Assembly: GCA_964557575.1 (NCBI GenBank)
Contig: CAZLBC010000032.1
Span: forward strand, 1-46,145
Reading direction: 5' to 3'
From: CAZLBC01 sp964557575
Lineage (GTDB): Bacteria; Planctomycetota; Phycisphaerae; SM23-33
DNA: 46,145 nucleotides
This document shows, piece by piece, positions 17,914-26,732 of this stretch (positions are counted from its first letter, which is position 1; each line of letters begins with the position of its first letter). Under the pieces are notes generated by a model. That model searched no databases. It saw nothing but the letters and a program-made list of their open reading frames with translations, and was not told the origin of the DNA. The translations under genes were made by a program, and so were the position numbers.

Positions 17914-19095
17914 ATGTTTATCCCCATCAGCACCGACTACCGGCGGAAAGGGACCCCCTGGGTAAACTACGGGTTGATAGCGGCGAACGTGATCATCTTT
18001 CTTGCCGGCTTCAACAGCCTGACCCCCCGCAACTTTTTACTGGCGTACGATTTCATCCTTCACAAGCCCGGAACCGAAGACTGGGCCTGGTACCAGCTCT
18101 TCACCGCGCTGTTTCTGCACGCCGGGTACACGCACCTTATCTTCAACATGCTTTTTTTGTGGATTTTCGGCAACTCGCTGAACGACCGGTTCGGCACTGT
18201 CGGCTACCTGGCATTTTACCTGGCCGGCGGCGTAGCGGCCTCCGCCGGCTATTTTCTCGTCGGCGGGACCGGTCCGCTGCTGGGGGCCTCGGGGGCGATT
18301 TCCGCCGTCACCGGGGCCTTCATGGTCCTGATGCCCCGCACCAGGGTAACGGTGCTGGTCTTTTTCTTCCTGATCACCGTGATACCCGTCCCCGCAATCC
18401 TCTTCATCGGCCTGCACATCGTCTACCAGCTCTTCATGTCCGCCACCGCCCAGGGAAGCGACGTGGCATACGCCGCGCACGTGTTCGGTTATTTTTTCGG
18501 GATACTGATTTCCTTCGGGCTCATCTTCACGGGTATCATTCCCCGGACCGCTTTCGACCTTCTGAGCCTGCTGCGGCACGGGTATCGCCGGTCCCGGTTC
18601 AAGCGCGCAGCCGCGCACGGGGCCGATCCCTTCCTCTCGCGATGGGGCGGAGGGCTCCGGCGCCGGGCCGGGGACGAACGCGAAGAACAGCCCGTGTCGC
18701 CCGAACAGCGGCGGCGGCTTGAAGAAATCAACGACACGTGGCGACACGGCGACATCCCCGGCGCCGCGAAGCAATACCTGGTTGCGAGGGATACGGCGGA
18801 CGCGCCCCGGCTTCCCCGCCAGGTGACGCTGGATATCGCGAATCAAATAGCCGCAGACGGGAATCATTTAGTTGCGGCGGAACTTTACGAAAGCTTTCTG
18901 AAGCGGTATCATGGATACGCGCGGGCCGGAGAGATATACCTGATGCTGGGCCTGCTGTATAGTCGATATTTACAGCAGGATGACAAGGCGGAACAGTACC
19001 TGCAACTGGCCGAAGAACAGTTAAGCGATTCCGCGCGGATAGCAATGGCCGAAGAAGAGCGTGCATCGGTCCGGCGCCGGCGGTACACAGAGTAG
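17914..19095 (+). CDS. rhomboid-family intramembrane serine protease with C-terminal TPR-like tail
   Basis: 393 residues. The rhomboid core spans about 15-225: WYQLFTALFLHAGYTHLIFNMLFLWIFG (H-x-x-x-N region), then catalytic GASGAIS with Ser126, and catalytic His189 in AAHVFGYFFG. Six or seven transmembrane helices are visible. Rhomboids cleave type I membrane segments. After a basic linker, residues about 255-393 form a soluble helical region (EEINDTWRHGDIPGAAKQYL, AAELYESFLKRYHGYARAGEIYLMLGLLY, AEQYLQLAEEQL), which looks like TPR repeats. ATG 17914 follows the zinc-ribbon gene by 25 nt. The proximity suggests the membrane protein just upstream could be a substrate or partner. Confidence 0.93.
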   Translation: MFIPISTDYRRKGTPWVNYGLIAANVIIFLAGFNSLTPRNFLLAYDFILHKPGTEDWAWYQLFTALFLHAGYTHLIFNMLFLWIFGNSLNDRFGTVGYLAFYLAGGVAASAGYFLVGGTGPLLGASGAISAVTGAFMVLMPRTRVTVLVFFFLITVIPVPAILFIGLHIVYQLFMSATAQGSDVAYAAHVFGYFFGILISFGLIFTGIIPRTAFDLLSLLRHGYRRSRFKRAAAHGADPFLSRWGGGLRRRAGDEREEQPVSPEQRRRLEEINDTWRHGDIPGAAKQYLVARDTADAPRLPRQVTLDIANQIAADGNHLVAAELYESFLKRYHGYARAGEIYLMLGLLYSRYLQQDDKAEQYLQLAEEQLSDSARIAMAEEERASVRRRRYTE

Positions 19096-19116
19096 AAAAC
19101 AATAACGGAACGGCAT

Positions 19117-19944
19117 ATGCAAAGTGCATTTTCATCTATCGTAGAACATGCCGGCGCGGAACGGTTCCCATCGATCTTTGCAAAGGCGAACATGGAATCG
19201 TTCTTCAAGAACCTGCTGGAGCATATCCGCGAAGTCAAGCTGCCCGACCTTCCCCCCACCGAAGAGATACTGAGCACCATCACGGGTATGAATTTCCTGC
19301 TCGGCACCGTGTTGTGCCTGCTCGGCCTGGCCTACCTCATGGTCGGACTGAAGCGCTACCGGCTGTTCATGATGTTCAACGGGGCCATCCTGGGAACCTT
19401 CGCGGGCGGTATTATCTGCGTATGGATGCAAGCGCCGCAACTCATCTGGTACGGCATGATCGGCGTCGGCGTCGTCGCGGGGATCCTCTGCTGGCCCCTG
19501 GCACGGGTGCTGGTGGGACTCATCGGCGGCGGGGCGGGAGCCCTGGCCGGACACTTCCTGTACGCCTGGGTGGTCAACGAATTCATGAACAACGCCGGGA
19601 TGATGGACTACCGATGGGCCGGCGCGGCGGCCGGCGCGGTGATCGCCGGGGTGCTTTTCATGTTCCTCTTCAGGATATTCCTCATACTGATGACGACCGC
19701 CCAGGGATCGCTGATGATGGTCGGCGGGGCGTTGAAACTGCTGAGCCACCTGGAAGACCTCTACGTTCCCATCAGGAACAAACTGGTTGATCAGCCGCCG
19801 CTCATACTCCTGGTCATCGGCGGGCTGAGCCTGATGGGCCTGGCGATACAGTTGTCCTTCTGGGTCAGTGACCGGCGACGGCGCAAGGAGGAACTGCAAC
19901 GGCGGGTTCAGACACAGGATTCCGCCTCTTTCCGGCCGATATAG
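19117..19944 (+). CDS. polytopic membrane protein (DUF4203/TMEM198-like)
   Basis: 275 residues with seven or so transmembrane helices from about residue 58: GMNFLLGTVLCLLGLAYLMVG, LFMMFNGAILGTFAGGIICVW, MIGVGVVAGILCWPLARVLVG, GGGAGALAGHFLYAWV, AGAVIAGVLFMFLFRIFLIL and others, rich in small-xxx-small motifs. A final helix precedes a basic C-terminus. The layout is that of DUF4203/TM7S3-TMEM198-like proteins of unknown function. Start is uncertain. ATG 19117 has weak Shine-Dalgarno support, and ATG 19192 (AAAGGCG upstream, MESFFKNLLEH) is a real alternative. It lies 21 nt after the rhomboid gene and is probably cotranscribed. Confidence 0.75.
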   Translation: MQSAFSSIVEHAGAERFPSIFAKANMESFFKNLLEHIREVKLPDLPPTEEILSTITGMNFLLGTVLCLLGLAYLMVGLKRYRLFMMFNGAILGTFAGGIICVWMQAPQLIWYGMIGVGVVAGILCWPLARVLVGLIGGGAGALAGHFLYAWVVNEFMNNAGMMDYRWAGAAAGAVIAGVLFMFLFRIFLILMTTAQGSLMMVGGALKLLSHLEDLYVPIRNKLVDQPPLILLVIGGLSLMGLAIQLSFWVSDRRRRKEELQRRVQTQDSASFRPI

Positions 19945-19999
19945 GCGCCGGTGCGCCCGCCGGGCACGATCCGCATACGAGGATGCGAGCAGTCTTTTC

Positions 20000-22045
20000 A
20001 TGAACCGCGGAATATTCTTTCACGGCGCCTTTTCTATCGCGGTCACCCTCGCCGCGGCCCCCGGGATATTGATCGGCGCAGAGAAAAAGAAGCCCCCGTC
20101 CTCGGCCGGACCCGTGCGCCTGCCGGTAAAGCAGTTCCGGGCAACGGCCTCGCGGACCGCCGAGGTCCACGACCCGTCCCACGCCTTCGACGGAAACACG
20201 AAAACCCGCTGGGCGACGGGCGACACAATGCAGCCGGGCGACTGGTATGCCCTCGACCTCGGCCGCGTCGTGTACGTCGACCGGCTCATACTGACGTGCC
20301 CCCGTCACACCCACGATTACCCCGCCGCGTACGAAGTGCGCCTCTCCCCGGACGGAAAACTCTGGTCGAAACCGGCCGTCACGGGAAAGGGGCGGAGAAA
20401 GCAGACGGTGATCACGATACCGGAACCCCTGCCCGCCCGGCACGTCAAGATCACCCAGACCGGTAAACCGTCCGGCGACTACTGGTGGGGCATCGCCGAA
20501 CTGCAGGTCTACGGCCGGGCGGGACCCTCGATGAAACAGCGCCTGCAGGATACCGCGGGCAACGAACCCGATCCGGCGGAGGGATACCGGGCGCTGTTCG
20601 GCGACCGAGAAAAAGCGGTTTCTGCCACGCCCGAAAAGCAGGACGACGCGGCGCTGGCCGCCGAACTGCTGCGGACGATCGACACGATACCGCGGCGGCC
20701 CCGCCTGCAACTGCTGCTGTACGACAAGATATACGATCTCGGAAAAACGGCCGCCCCCGCCCGCGATACCGCCGTTACCGCCATGAGAAAACTGATGGCC
20801 GACGCCCCCGAGCGGGGTGGCGACTGCAGCGAGAAGTTGGTGCATCTCCACGAACTGCAGTACGCCGCCGCCGCGGGACCGGCCCGCAACAAGGCGGCCG
20901 CAGCGCTCGCGGCCGCCCTGGAGGCCGCCGGGGACGCCCTCGCCGGCGCAGGAAAGGCCGGCGCGGCGGTCAAGCGCTACGGAAAAGCGCTCGCTCTCGA
21001 TGAAAAAGGCGAGGCCGGCGGCCGGAACCGCCTCTCGAAAAAGATCGATTTCGCCCGAAACCTGGCCGCGGTGGAAGACGACCTCGAATCGCTGCGGAAA
21101 CAGGTGAAAGAAACGCCCGGCGACACCGACGTGCGGAACGCGCTGATCCGGCTGACGATCACGGCCCTCGACAATCCCGCCGCCGCGCAGAAACTCCTCA
21201 CGGACGAAACAAACCCCGCGCTGCGAAAGAACGTGCCCCTCGCCGCGGTGCCCGCCGCCGAGATCACCGGCGGGCGGTGCCTGCAGCTCGGCCGGTGGTA
21301 CCACGGGCTCGCGCGGGAGGAAAAGCTGCCCTTTTTCAAAAAACGGCTGCTCAGGCGCGCCCGCGGCTGGTTCTGGCGGTTCAAAAAGAACCGCACGGCG
21401 CGGGACGTCAAGCAACTCAAGGCCGATCTGTCGCTCGCGGAAATCGAAGCGGCGCTGAACGCGATGGTGGCCGCGGATCTCAAGGCCGGCGGCTGGATCG
21501 ACCTCGCGCCGCTGCTGAGCGTCGGGCGTCACGCGGTCGCCGGCACCTGGCGTGTCCACGGCGGGACAGTGGAATGTGCGCACAAGAGTGCGAGCCGCGA
21601 ACGGTCGATCAAGATGCCGGCCCGGCCGACCGGGAATTACCGCTTCGCGGTTTCATTCCGGATGCCGGCTGACGGCATCGCGTCGATCTCCCTCCCCGTA
21701 CCCCCGGACCGCCGGGTGGCCTGGGCCTGCTCGGGAAACGGCACGACGGGGATCGGCCCGATCGACGGCGTACAGTGGCACGAGAAAAAGAACCGGACCC
21801 GGCGCATCGTGTCCCCCTTCAAACCGGGCGGTATTCACGAGGTCGAGGCGCAGGTCTTTTCCCGCGCCGGCACGGCCGGCGTCGAGATCGCGATCGACGG
21901 CAGGCGGGTCATCCGCTGGCGGGGACGGCTCTCGGCGGTCCCGAAAGGCGGCAAGACAATCCAGCCGGGTTTTTACCGCACCGGCGGCACCTTTCTCGAC
22001 CCCCGGATCATGGCGACGACCGGCACCATCGTCCCCGTCAGGTGA
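20000..22045 (+). CDS. secreted discoidin (F5/8 type C) protein with LamG-like C-terminus
   Basis: 681 residues. The signal peptide is MNRGIFFHGAFSIAVTLAAAPGILIGA. A discoidin domain spans about 35-170, with VHDPSHAFDGNTKTRWATGD, DWYALDLGRVVYVDRLIL and GDYWWGIAELQVYG. Such domains bind carbohydrate or phospholipid. Residues about 175-480 are Ala-rich helices resembling degenerate TPRs (LHELQYAAAAGPARNKAAAALA, AVKRYGKALALDEKG). The last 190 residues are a beta-sandwich of concanavalin/DUF1080 style (TWRVHGGTVECAHKS, YRFAVSFRMPADG, VEIAIDGRRVIRWRGRLSAV). ATG 20000 is the first start giving a signal peptide. It ends with an 8-nt convergent overlap with the GNAT gene. A surface or periplasmic scaffold is likely; no catalytic motif seen. 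Confidence 0.8.
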   Translation: MNRGIFFHGAFSIAVTLAAAPGILIGAEKKKPPSSAGPVRLPVKQFRATASRTAEVHDPSHAFDGNTKTRWATGDTMQPGDWYALDLGRVVYVDRLILTCPRHTHDYPAAYEVRLSPDGKLWSKPAVTGKGRRKQTVITIPEPLPARHVKITQTGKPSGDYWWGIAELQVYGRAGPSMKQRLQDTAGNEPDPAEGYRALFGDREKAVSATPEKQDDAALAAELLRTIDTIPRRPRLQLLLYDKIYDLGKTAAPARDTAVTAMRKLMADAPERGGDCSEKLVHLHELQYAAAAGPARNKAAAALAAALEAAGDALAGAGKAGAAVKRYGKALALDEKGEAGGRNRLSKKIDFARNLAAVEDDLESLRKQVKETPGDTDVRNALIRLTITALDNPAAAQKLLTDETNPALRKNVPLAAVPAAEITGGRCLQLGRWYHGLAREEKLPFFKKRLLRRARGWFWRFKKNRTARDVKQLKADLSLAEIEAALNAMVAADLKAGGWIDLAPLLSVGRHAVAGTWRVHGGTVECAHKSASRERSIKMPARPTGNYRFAVSFRMPADGIASISLPVPPDRRVAWACSGNGTTGIGPIDGVQWHEKKNRTRRIVSPFKPGGIHEVEAQVFSRAGTAGVEIAIDGRRVIRWRGRLSAVPKGGKTIQPGFYRTGGTFLDPRIMATTGTIVPVR

Positions 22046-22529
22046 GCGGTTTCTCCATCAGCACATCGTCCATGACAAAGCCGCCCCCGATATCCTTCAC
22101 GTCGATCCCGGTCCGCCGAAAACCGGCCTTTTCGTAGAACGCGATCGACGAGGCGTTGTCCCGGTTTACCCGCAGCGTGATTTTCGCGCGGTTGTTCTCA
22201 CGGGCGAAGTCCGCGCACCACGCCACGGCCTCCCGCCCGAGGCCGCGGCCCCGGTGTTCGGCGACGACGTAGAGCTTGGACAGGAACAGGTCATCCGTCC
22301 GGGGCAGGACCGCGCAGTACCCCGCCGGCTCGCCGGCGTCCAGCAGGAACCGGTAGCGGTACCCCTCGTCTCGTATCTGGCGGGAAATCGCCGCGAAGGA
22401 CTGAAAGTGCCGCAGCATGTACGCCACCTGGTCGCGGCCGATGATCGGCGTAAAGTGCTGCCGCCAGATCACGGCGGCCAGCTCGGCGACCAACCTTATA
22501 TCCTCGTCGGTGCGGACCTCAGTTGTCAT
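22038..22529 (-). CDS. GNAT family N-acetyltransferase
   Basis: 163 residues with the full GNAT fold. An N-terminal pair of helices is followed by YRFLLDAGEPAGYCAV and LFLSKLYVVAEHRGRGLGREAV, the acetyl-CoA pyrophosphate loop. ITLRVNRDNASSIAFYEKAGF and a final beta strand (FVMDDVLMEKPL) complete it. The substrate is unknown; similar proteins acetylate small amines or protein N-termini. Its start overlaps the 3' end of the upstream LolA-like gene by 11 nt, suggesting translational coupling although the functions look unrelated. Confidence 0.88.
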   Translation of the reverse strand: MTTEVRTDEDIRLVAELAAVIWRQHFTPIIGRDQVAYMLRHFQSFAAISRQIRDEGYRYRFLLDAGEPAGYCAVLPRTDDLFLSKLYVVAEHRGRGLGREAVAWCADFARENNRAKITLRVNRDNASSIAFYEKAGFRRTGIDVKDIGGGFVMDDVLMEKPLT

Positions 22530-23331
22530 CGCCGGCCTTGTTTTTGCGGGTGATCGACAGTTCCCACCCCGGCGGCGTCGGCATGGTGAACAGCGCCGGC
22601 TTGATCGTGACGCCCGTACGGATATTGTCGAAGACGGCGGTGGTGACGCTCTTGTGGCGATCGGCGCTGACGATTTTGACCGGCAGTCCGCTGTCGCGGT
22701 CGATCCACATTGCCATGACGGCGAAGTTGACGTCGTCCCGGTGCTTCTCCCGCGGCACCAGCTTCAGGTAATCGGTGTTTTTCGGATCGTCCTTCGCGGG
22801 CTCCCGCGTGTAGGCCTTGAAACGCGGGACGATCTCGTCGACGTTCCTGCCGAACGGCACCGGCAGCGGCTCGCGGCCGATTTTCATGGATTCGATCTTC
22901 TCGCCCGCGGCCGCAATCTCTATCTTCGCCATCGACTTGATCGCGTGTTTCGCCACGATCAGCCAGCGGCCGTCGAAAAGGTAGTCGATCCGGTTCTTCA
23001 TTGTGCGCCCCTTCCCGAGGCGCAGCGTCAGAAAACACGCCCTGAACCGGGCCGTCGTCGGGCCGTCGGGGTTCCGCGATTTGCGGTAAGCCACCCAGCC
23101 GGTCCGCTCCTCGGTGTCCCCGGTAAGGGGCGACCTGACCCGGTAGACGATGTCGGCCCGCAGCGCGTCGTGCCGGGTGCCGGCCAGGTCGAGCCGGTCC
23201 AGTATGGCCCGGGCGTCCGGTGAAATCTCCCCGGTATCGTACAACTGCCGGGCGTGCTCGTCGCGGTGTTCGGCGGCGATGCCGGAAAAGACCATCACCG
23301 TGATTGAAAGCAGCGGAATCGCGTATTTCAT
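22519..23331 (-). CDS. secreted LolA-like protein of unknown function
   Basis: 270 residues. An N-terminal signal peptide (MKYAIPLLSITVMVFSGIAA) is followed by a short helix. A half-barrel of antiparallel strands then matches the LolA/LppX pattern: HDALRADIVYRVRSPLTG, ARFRACFLTLRLGKG, KNRIDYLFDGRWLIVAKH, KSMAKIEIAAAGEKIE. Later strands include MWIDRDSGLPVKIVSADR and the final TTAVFDNIRTGVTIKPALFTMPTPPGWEL. The D..TGLP.K......N....T..FDNI..G..I....F..PPGW arrangement is the usual end of such lipoprotein-localisation-fold proteins in planctomycetes. It may carry lipids or lipoproteins in the periplasm, but this is inferred from fold only. Confidence 0.7.
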   Translation of the reverse strand: MKYAIPLLSITVMVFSGIAAEHRDEHARQLYDTGEISPDARAILDRLDLAGTRHDALRADIVYRVRSPLTGDTEERTGWVAYRKSRNPDGPTTARFRACFLTLRLGKGRTMKNRIDYLFDGRWLIVAKHAIKSMAKIEIAAAGEKIESMKIGREPLPVPFGRNVDEIVPRFKAYTREPAKDDPKNTDYLKLVPREKHRDDVNFAVMAMWIDRDSGLPVKIVSADRHKSVTTAVFDNIRTGVTIKPALFTMPTPPGWELSITRKNKAGDDN

Positions 23332-23455
23332 CGTCTCGTCTCGTCTGCCGTCGCGCCCGCCGGCCGCCCTGCGCGCGGTTCGTATCCGCTACCATCATAT
23401 CACGAAGGATCGCGGCGACGGGTGACGAAATTGGCGATTTTTGGTCGGTATATGG

Positions 23456-23485
23456 ATTACACCGCCGGCCCGGCGGGTTTATAAT
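23456..23485 (+). promoter_or_regulatory. promoter of the NagB/PIG-L fusion gene
   Basis: ATTACA (23456-23461), 18 bp, consensus TATAAT (23480-23485). The start codon is 57 nt downstream of the -10, preceded by AAGGAGG. Confidence 0.55.
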
Positions 23486-23541
23486 CGTCTATTTCCGCGG
23501 CGCTGAAACACGCGAGCGCAACACCGACCAAGGAGGACGGC

Positions 23542-25896
23542 ATGACCGCGCAGTACGAAGACACCCTCAGCACGGTCGAGCGGCGCGCCCTCGCGGCGTC
23601 TCCGTTCGATGTCATATACCCGCCCGAGGAAAAGATCCCCGCGATCGTGGTTGACAACTTTCCCTCCCTCGGCCGTCTCGCGGCCGCGCGGTTCCTGGAG
23701 TGGGCGGGCACGCACCCCGAGGGGGTCGTCAGCCTGCCGACCGGCAAGACCCCGCAGTACTTCATCCACTGGGTCACCCACTTCCTGGAAACCTGGGACC
23801 GGAATAAAACCCGGGCACAGCTCGATGAATGCGGGCTCGACGCGGCGGGAAAACCGGACCTCGCCGGACTCCGCTTCGTCCAGATCGACGAGTTCTACCC
23901 CATCCGGTCGTCACAGAAAAACAGCTTCTGCAACTACGTCAAAGACTTCTACCTGGCGGGTTTCGGACTGGATCCCGACCGGGCCATGCTGATCGACTGC
24001 GAACACATCGCGCTCGGGGCCGGGCAGGACCTGGACGAAGTCTGGCCCGCGGGCACCGTCGACCTCTCGCTCCGGCACCGGAAAGCCCACAACAACCTGG
24101 AGCGCCTGCAGAAGGAAACCCTCGCGAAGATCGACCAGTGGTGCCAGGAATACGAGGAGCGCATCCGCGGGATGGGGGGCATCGGGTTTTTCCTCGGCGG
24201 CATCGGCCCCGACGGTCATATCGGGTTCAACGTCCGGGGCGCCGATCACCACTCCACGACGCGCCTGACCCCGACCAACTACGAAACCCAGGCCGCGGCT
24301 GCCCAGGATCTCGGCGGCATCGAGATATCCTCCCGCCGGCTGGTGATCACGATCGGGCTGGGCACGATCACCGCAAACCCTGACTGCACGGCGATCATCA
24401 TCGCGGCCGGCGAGACGAAGGCGCCGGTGGTCGCCGACGCCGTCCAGCAACCGGCGCACATCCTCTACCCGGCCGCGGCTTTGCGCTCCCTGCCGCGGGC
24501 CCGGTTCTACCTCACCGCCGGCGCGGCGCGGGGGCTGGACCGCCGGCGCTGCCATGAAATCGCCGCCGCGGAAAAACCCGCCGACGAGGTTGTCGAACGA
24601 AGCGTCATCGACCTGTCCGCGGCGCGGGGAACCCCACTGCTTGAACTGAACGCGGAGGATTTCGACGCCGATCCCCTCGCCCGCCTCGCGCTCGATCGCC
24701 GCGGGAGCGAACCGGGAAAACTGGCGCGGGAGATCCATGCCGGGCTGGAATCCCGTATCGCCGCCGGGGCGCGGACGCTGACGGGAACGCGGTTTTTCCA
24801 TACCGAACCCCACCACGACGACATCATGCTCGGGTACCTCCCCTACGTCGTGCGTCACGTCCGGGACACGTCCAACGCGCACTACTTCGCCTGCATGACC
24901 AGCGGCTTCACCGCCGTGACCAACGGCTACTTCAGGTCCCTGCTGATCAGCGCCCGCCGCCGGCTGTACTCGCGGGAATTCGACGCGCTCGACGCGGAGG
25001 GGTACTTCCGGCCCGACAATGCGTCGGGACGCCAGCGGGATATCTGGGAATACCTCGACGGCGTGGCCGCGGGCAACGAGGACATGACCGACGACGGGAC
25101 CTGCCGGCGGACCCTGCGAAACCTGGCCGCGGTGTATGGCGAGACCGACCGCCGCAGCCTGGAAAAGAAAATCGCGGAACTGGTCGATTACCTCGACACC
25201 GCCTACCCGGGACAGAAGGACCCGCCCGACATCCAGAAGCTCAAGGGGATGTGCCGGGAGTGGGAGGCCGAGTGCCTCTGGGGCTACTTCGGCTGGAGCT
25301 GCGATAACGTCATGCACCTCCGGCTGGGTTTTTACACCGGCGACATCTTCACCGAAGACCCCACCGCGTCCCGGGACGTCCCCCCCATCCTGGCGGCGAT
25401 GCGGACGGTGCGGCCCGACGTGGTGACGGTCGCCCTCGACCCGGAGGCGAGCGGCCCGGATACGCACTACAAGGTCCTGCAGGCCGTGGGGGAAGCGGTC
25501 AGGCAATACGTCGCGGAGACCGGCAACACGAATATCCGTATCTGGGGGTACCGCAACGTCTGGTACCGGTTCCACCCCGCCGAGGCCAATATCTATATTC
25601 CCGTCTCACTGAACATGTTCTCTATCATGCAGAGCGCGTTCCTGAACACCTTCATCTCCCAGCGCGAGGCGTCGTTTCCGAGCCACGCCCACGACGGCCC
25701 CTTCTGCGAACTGGCTCAGAACATACAAGCCGGCCAGTACCAGGTCCTCAAGACCTGCCTGGGCCGGGAGTGGTTTCACAACAACGACAACGCGATGATA
25801 CGCGCCACCCGGGGATTCGTGTTCATCTGGGAAATGGACATCGCGGAGTTCTCACAGCGGTGCCGGGCGCTGAAAAAGAGCACGGAGAACCGGTAG
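23542..25896 (+). CDS. NagB-like sugar-phosphate isomerase domain fused to a PIG-L-like domain
   Basis: 784 residues. The N-terminal half (about 30-350) is a glucosamine-6-phosphate deaminase/isomerase fold: VVSLPTGKTPQYFIHW, LRFVQIDEFYPI, FFLGGIGPDGHIGFNVRGADH and ITIGLGTITANPDC. Catalytic Asp and His are kept, but the NagB Glu in DGHIAFNEP is Val here. The C-terminal half (about 410-780) starts with FFHTEPHHDDIMLGYLPYVVRHV, a PIG-L/LmbE metal motif, and carries VRPDVVTVALDPEASGPDTHYKVLQAV. Similar fusions occur in Bacteroidota. PIG-L proteins de-N-acetylate GlcNAc-type substrates, so a two-step amino-sugar route (deacetylation then isomerisation) is plausible. AAGGAGG precedes ATG 23542. 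A separate canonical nagB lies at 29759. Confidence 0.88.
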   Translation: MTAQYEDTLSTVERRALAASPFDVIYPPEEKIPAIVVDNFPSLGRLAAARFLEWAGTHPEGVVSLPTGKTPQYFIHWVTHFLETWDRNKTRAQLDECGLDAAGKPDLAGLRFVQIDEFYPIRSSQKNSFCNYVKDFYLAGFGLDPDRAMLIDCEHIALGAGQDLDEVWPAGTVDLSLRHRKAHNNLERLQKETLAKIDQWCQEYEERIRGMGGIGFFLGGIGPDGHIGFNVRGADHHSTTRLTPTNYETQAAAAQDLGGIEISSRRLVITIGLGTITANPDCTAIIIAAGETKAPVVADAVQQPAHILYPAAALRSLPRARFYLTAGAARGLDRRRCHEIAAAEKPADEVVERSVIDLSAARGTPLLELNAEDFDADPLARLALDRRGSEPGKLAREIHAGLESRIAAGARTLTGTRFFHTEPHHDDIMLGYLPYVVRHVRDTSNAHYFACMTSGFTAVTNGYFRSLLISARRRLYSREFDALDAEGYFRPDNASGRQRDIWEYLDGVAAGNEDMTDDGTCRRTLRNLAAVYGETDRRSLEKKIAELVDYLDTAYPGQKDPPDIQKLKGMCREWEAECLWGYFGWSCDNVMHLRLGFYTGDIFTEDPTASRDVPPILAAMRTVRPDVVTVALDPEASGPDTHYKVLQAVGEAVRQYVAETGNTNIRIWGYRNVWYRFHPAEANIYIPVSLNMFSIMQSAFLNTFISQREASFPSHAHDGPFCELAQNIQAGQYQVLKTCLGREWFHNNDNAMIRATRGFVFIWEMDIAEFSQRCRALKKSTENR

Positions 25897-26048
25897 GAAG
25901 CGGCCAAAATCTCGCGATCGTGGGTTTACATACCCCTCTATCGGTATTGTCACTCTCAAACAGACCGCTAAATACTTTTAAACTGCTTTATGTGCTTAAG
26001 ATATAATTGTGTTTTTACCGTTTTATGTAAACAAATAATACAAAGGAA

Positions 26049-26077
26049 TTGAAGTATTTATTTAATTGAACTATAAA
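26049..26077 (+). promoter_or_regulatory. promoter of the nucleotidyltransferase/wHTH module
   Basis: TTGAAG (26049-26054), 17 bp, TATAAA (26072-26077) within an AT-rich 230-bp leader that contrasts with the GC-rich surroundings. It drives the two-gene module starting at 26130. Confidence 0.6.
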
Positions 26078-26129
26078 ATATATACAGTTTAACTATTAAA
26101 AATGCCGACATATCTATACACTCAACGCG

Positions 26130-26732
26130 ATGACAATATTACCGGAAAAGGCGCGTGACTTACTTGCTGAATTGGGCGAATGGCTCGAGTGGGAGCAGTG
26201 TGAGTCCGTTGACTGGATAATCTGCGGCGGAACCGCATTGGCCCTTCTCGGTCTGACAAATCGTCCGACGAAGGATGTGGATGTATTAGGTCACTGGGAC
26301 GAAGACAATGCGAGGATCGTCAAACCATACGAAATTCCCGACGGCGTACAAAAATGCATTCGAAAAGTGGCGGAGCGGAATGGTGATCTCACGGCGAAGT
26401 GGATAAATACGGGGCCGGGCAGGCTCTGTGTTTTCGGCCTGCCGGACGATTTACACCACCGTCTCAAAACGGAAACCTTCGGAGCCAAATTGACCGTCAG
26501 AATACTGGGACGGGAAGATCTGATTGCCTTGAAATTGTATGCCGCCAGCGATGATCGGGGTCCGAGGAAAGAAATACATGAGGCCGATTTGAAGCTGCTC
26601 GATCCAACGGAATCTGAATTGGAAAGGGCGATCACGTGGGCAAAAACAATGCCCGACATTAACGATAAAATTCTTTGCATGAAGGATGTCGTACAGGAAT
26701 TGGGCTATGACGGACTTGCTTACTACATTTAG
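26130..26732 (+). CDS. DUF6036/AbiEii-like nucleotidyltransferase (putative toxin)
   Basis: 200 residues. The polymerase-beta-like core motif is WIICGGTALALLGLTNRPTKDVDVLG: a GG[ST] turn followed by D-x-D metal ligands at about residues 50-52. Downstream, RILGREDLIALKLYA is the R-x-D-L-x-x-x-K segment common to AbiEii/DUF6036 nucleotidyltransferases, and a helical C-terminus follows. Members of this group act as toxins of type IV-like systems or in phage abortive infection, some by modifying tRNA or proteins. The gene is lower in GC than its neighbours and overlaps the following wHTH gene by 26 nt, an arrangement of an acquired pair. Target unknown. Confidence 0.78.
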   Translation: MTILPEKARDLLAELGEWLEWEQCESVDWIICGGTALALLGLTNRPTKDVDVLGHWDEDNARIVKPYEIPDGVQKCIRKVAERNGDLTAKWINTGPGRLCVFGLPDDLHHRLKTETFGAKLTVRILGREDLIALKLYAASDDRGPRKEIHEADLKLLDPTESELERAITWAKTMPDINDKILCMKDVVQELGYDGLAYYI

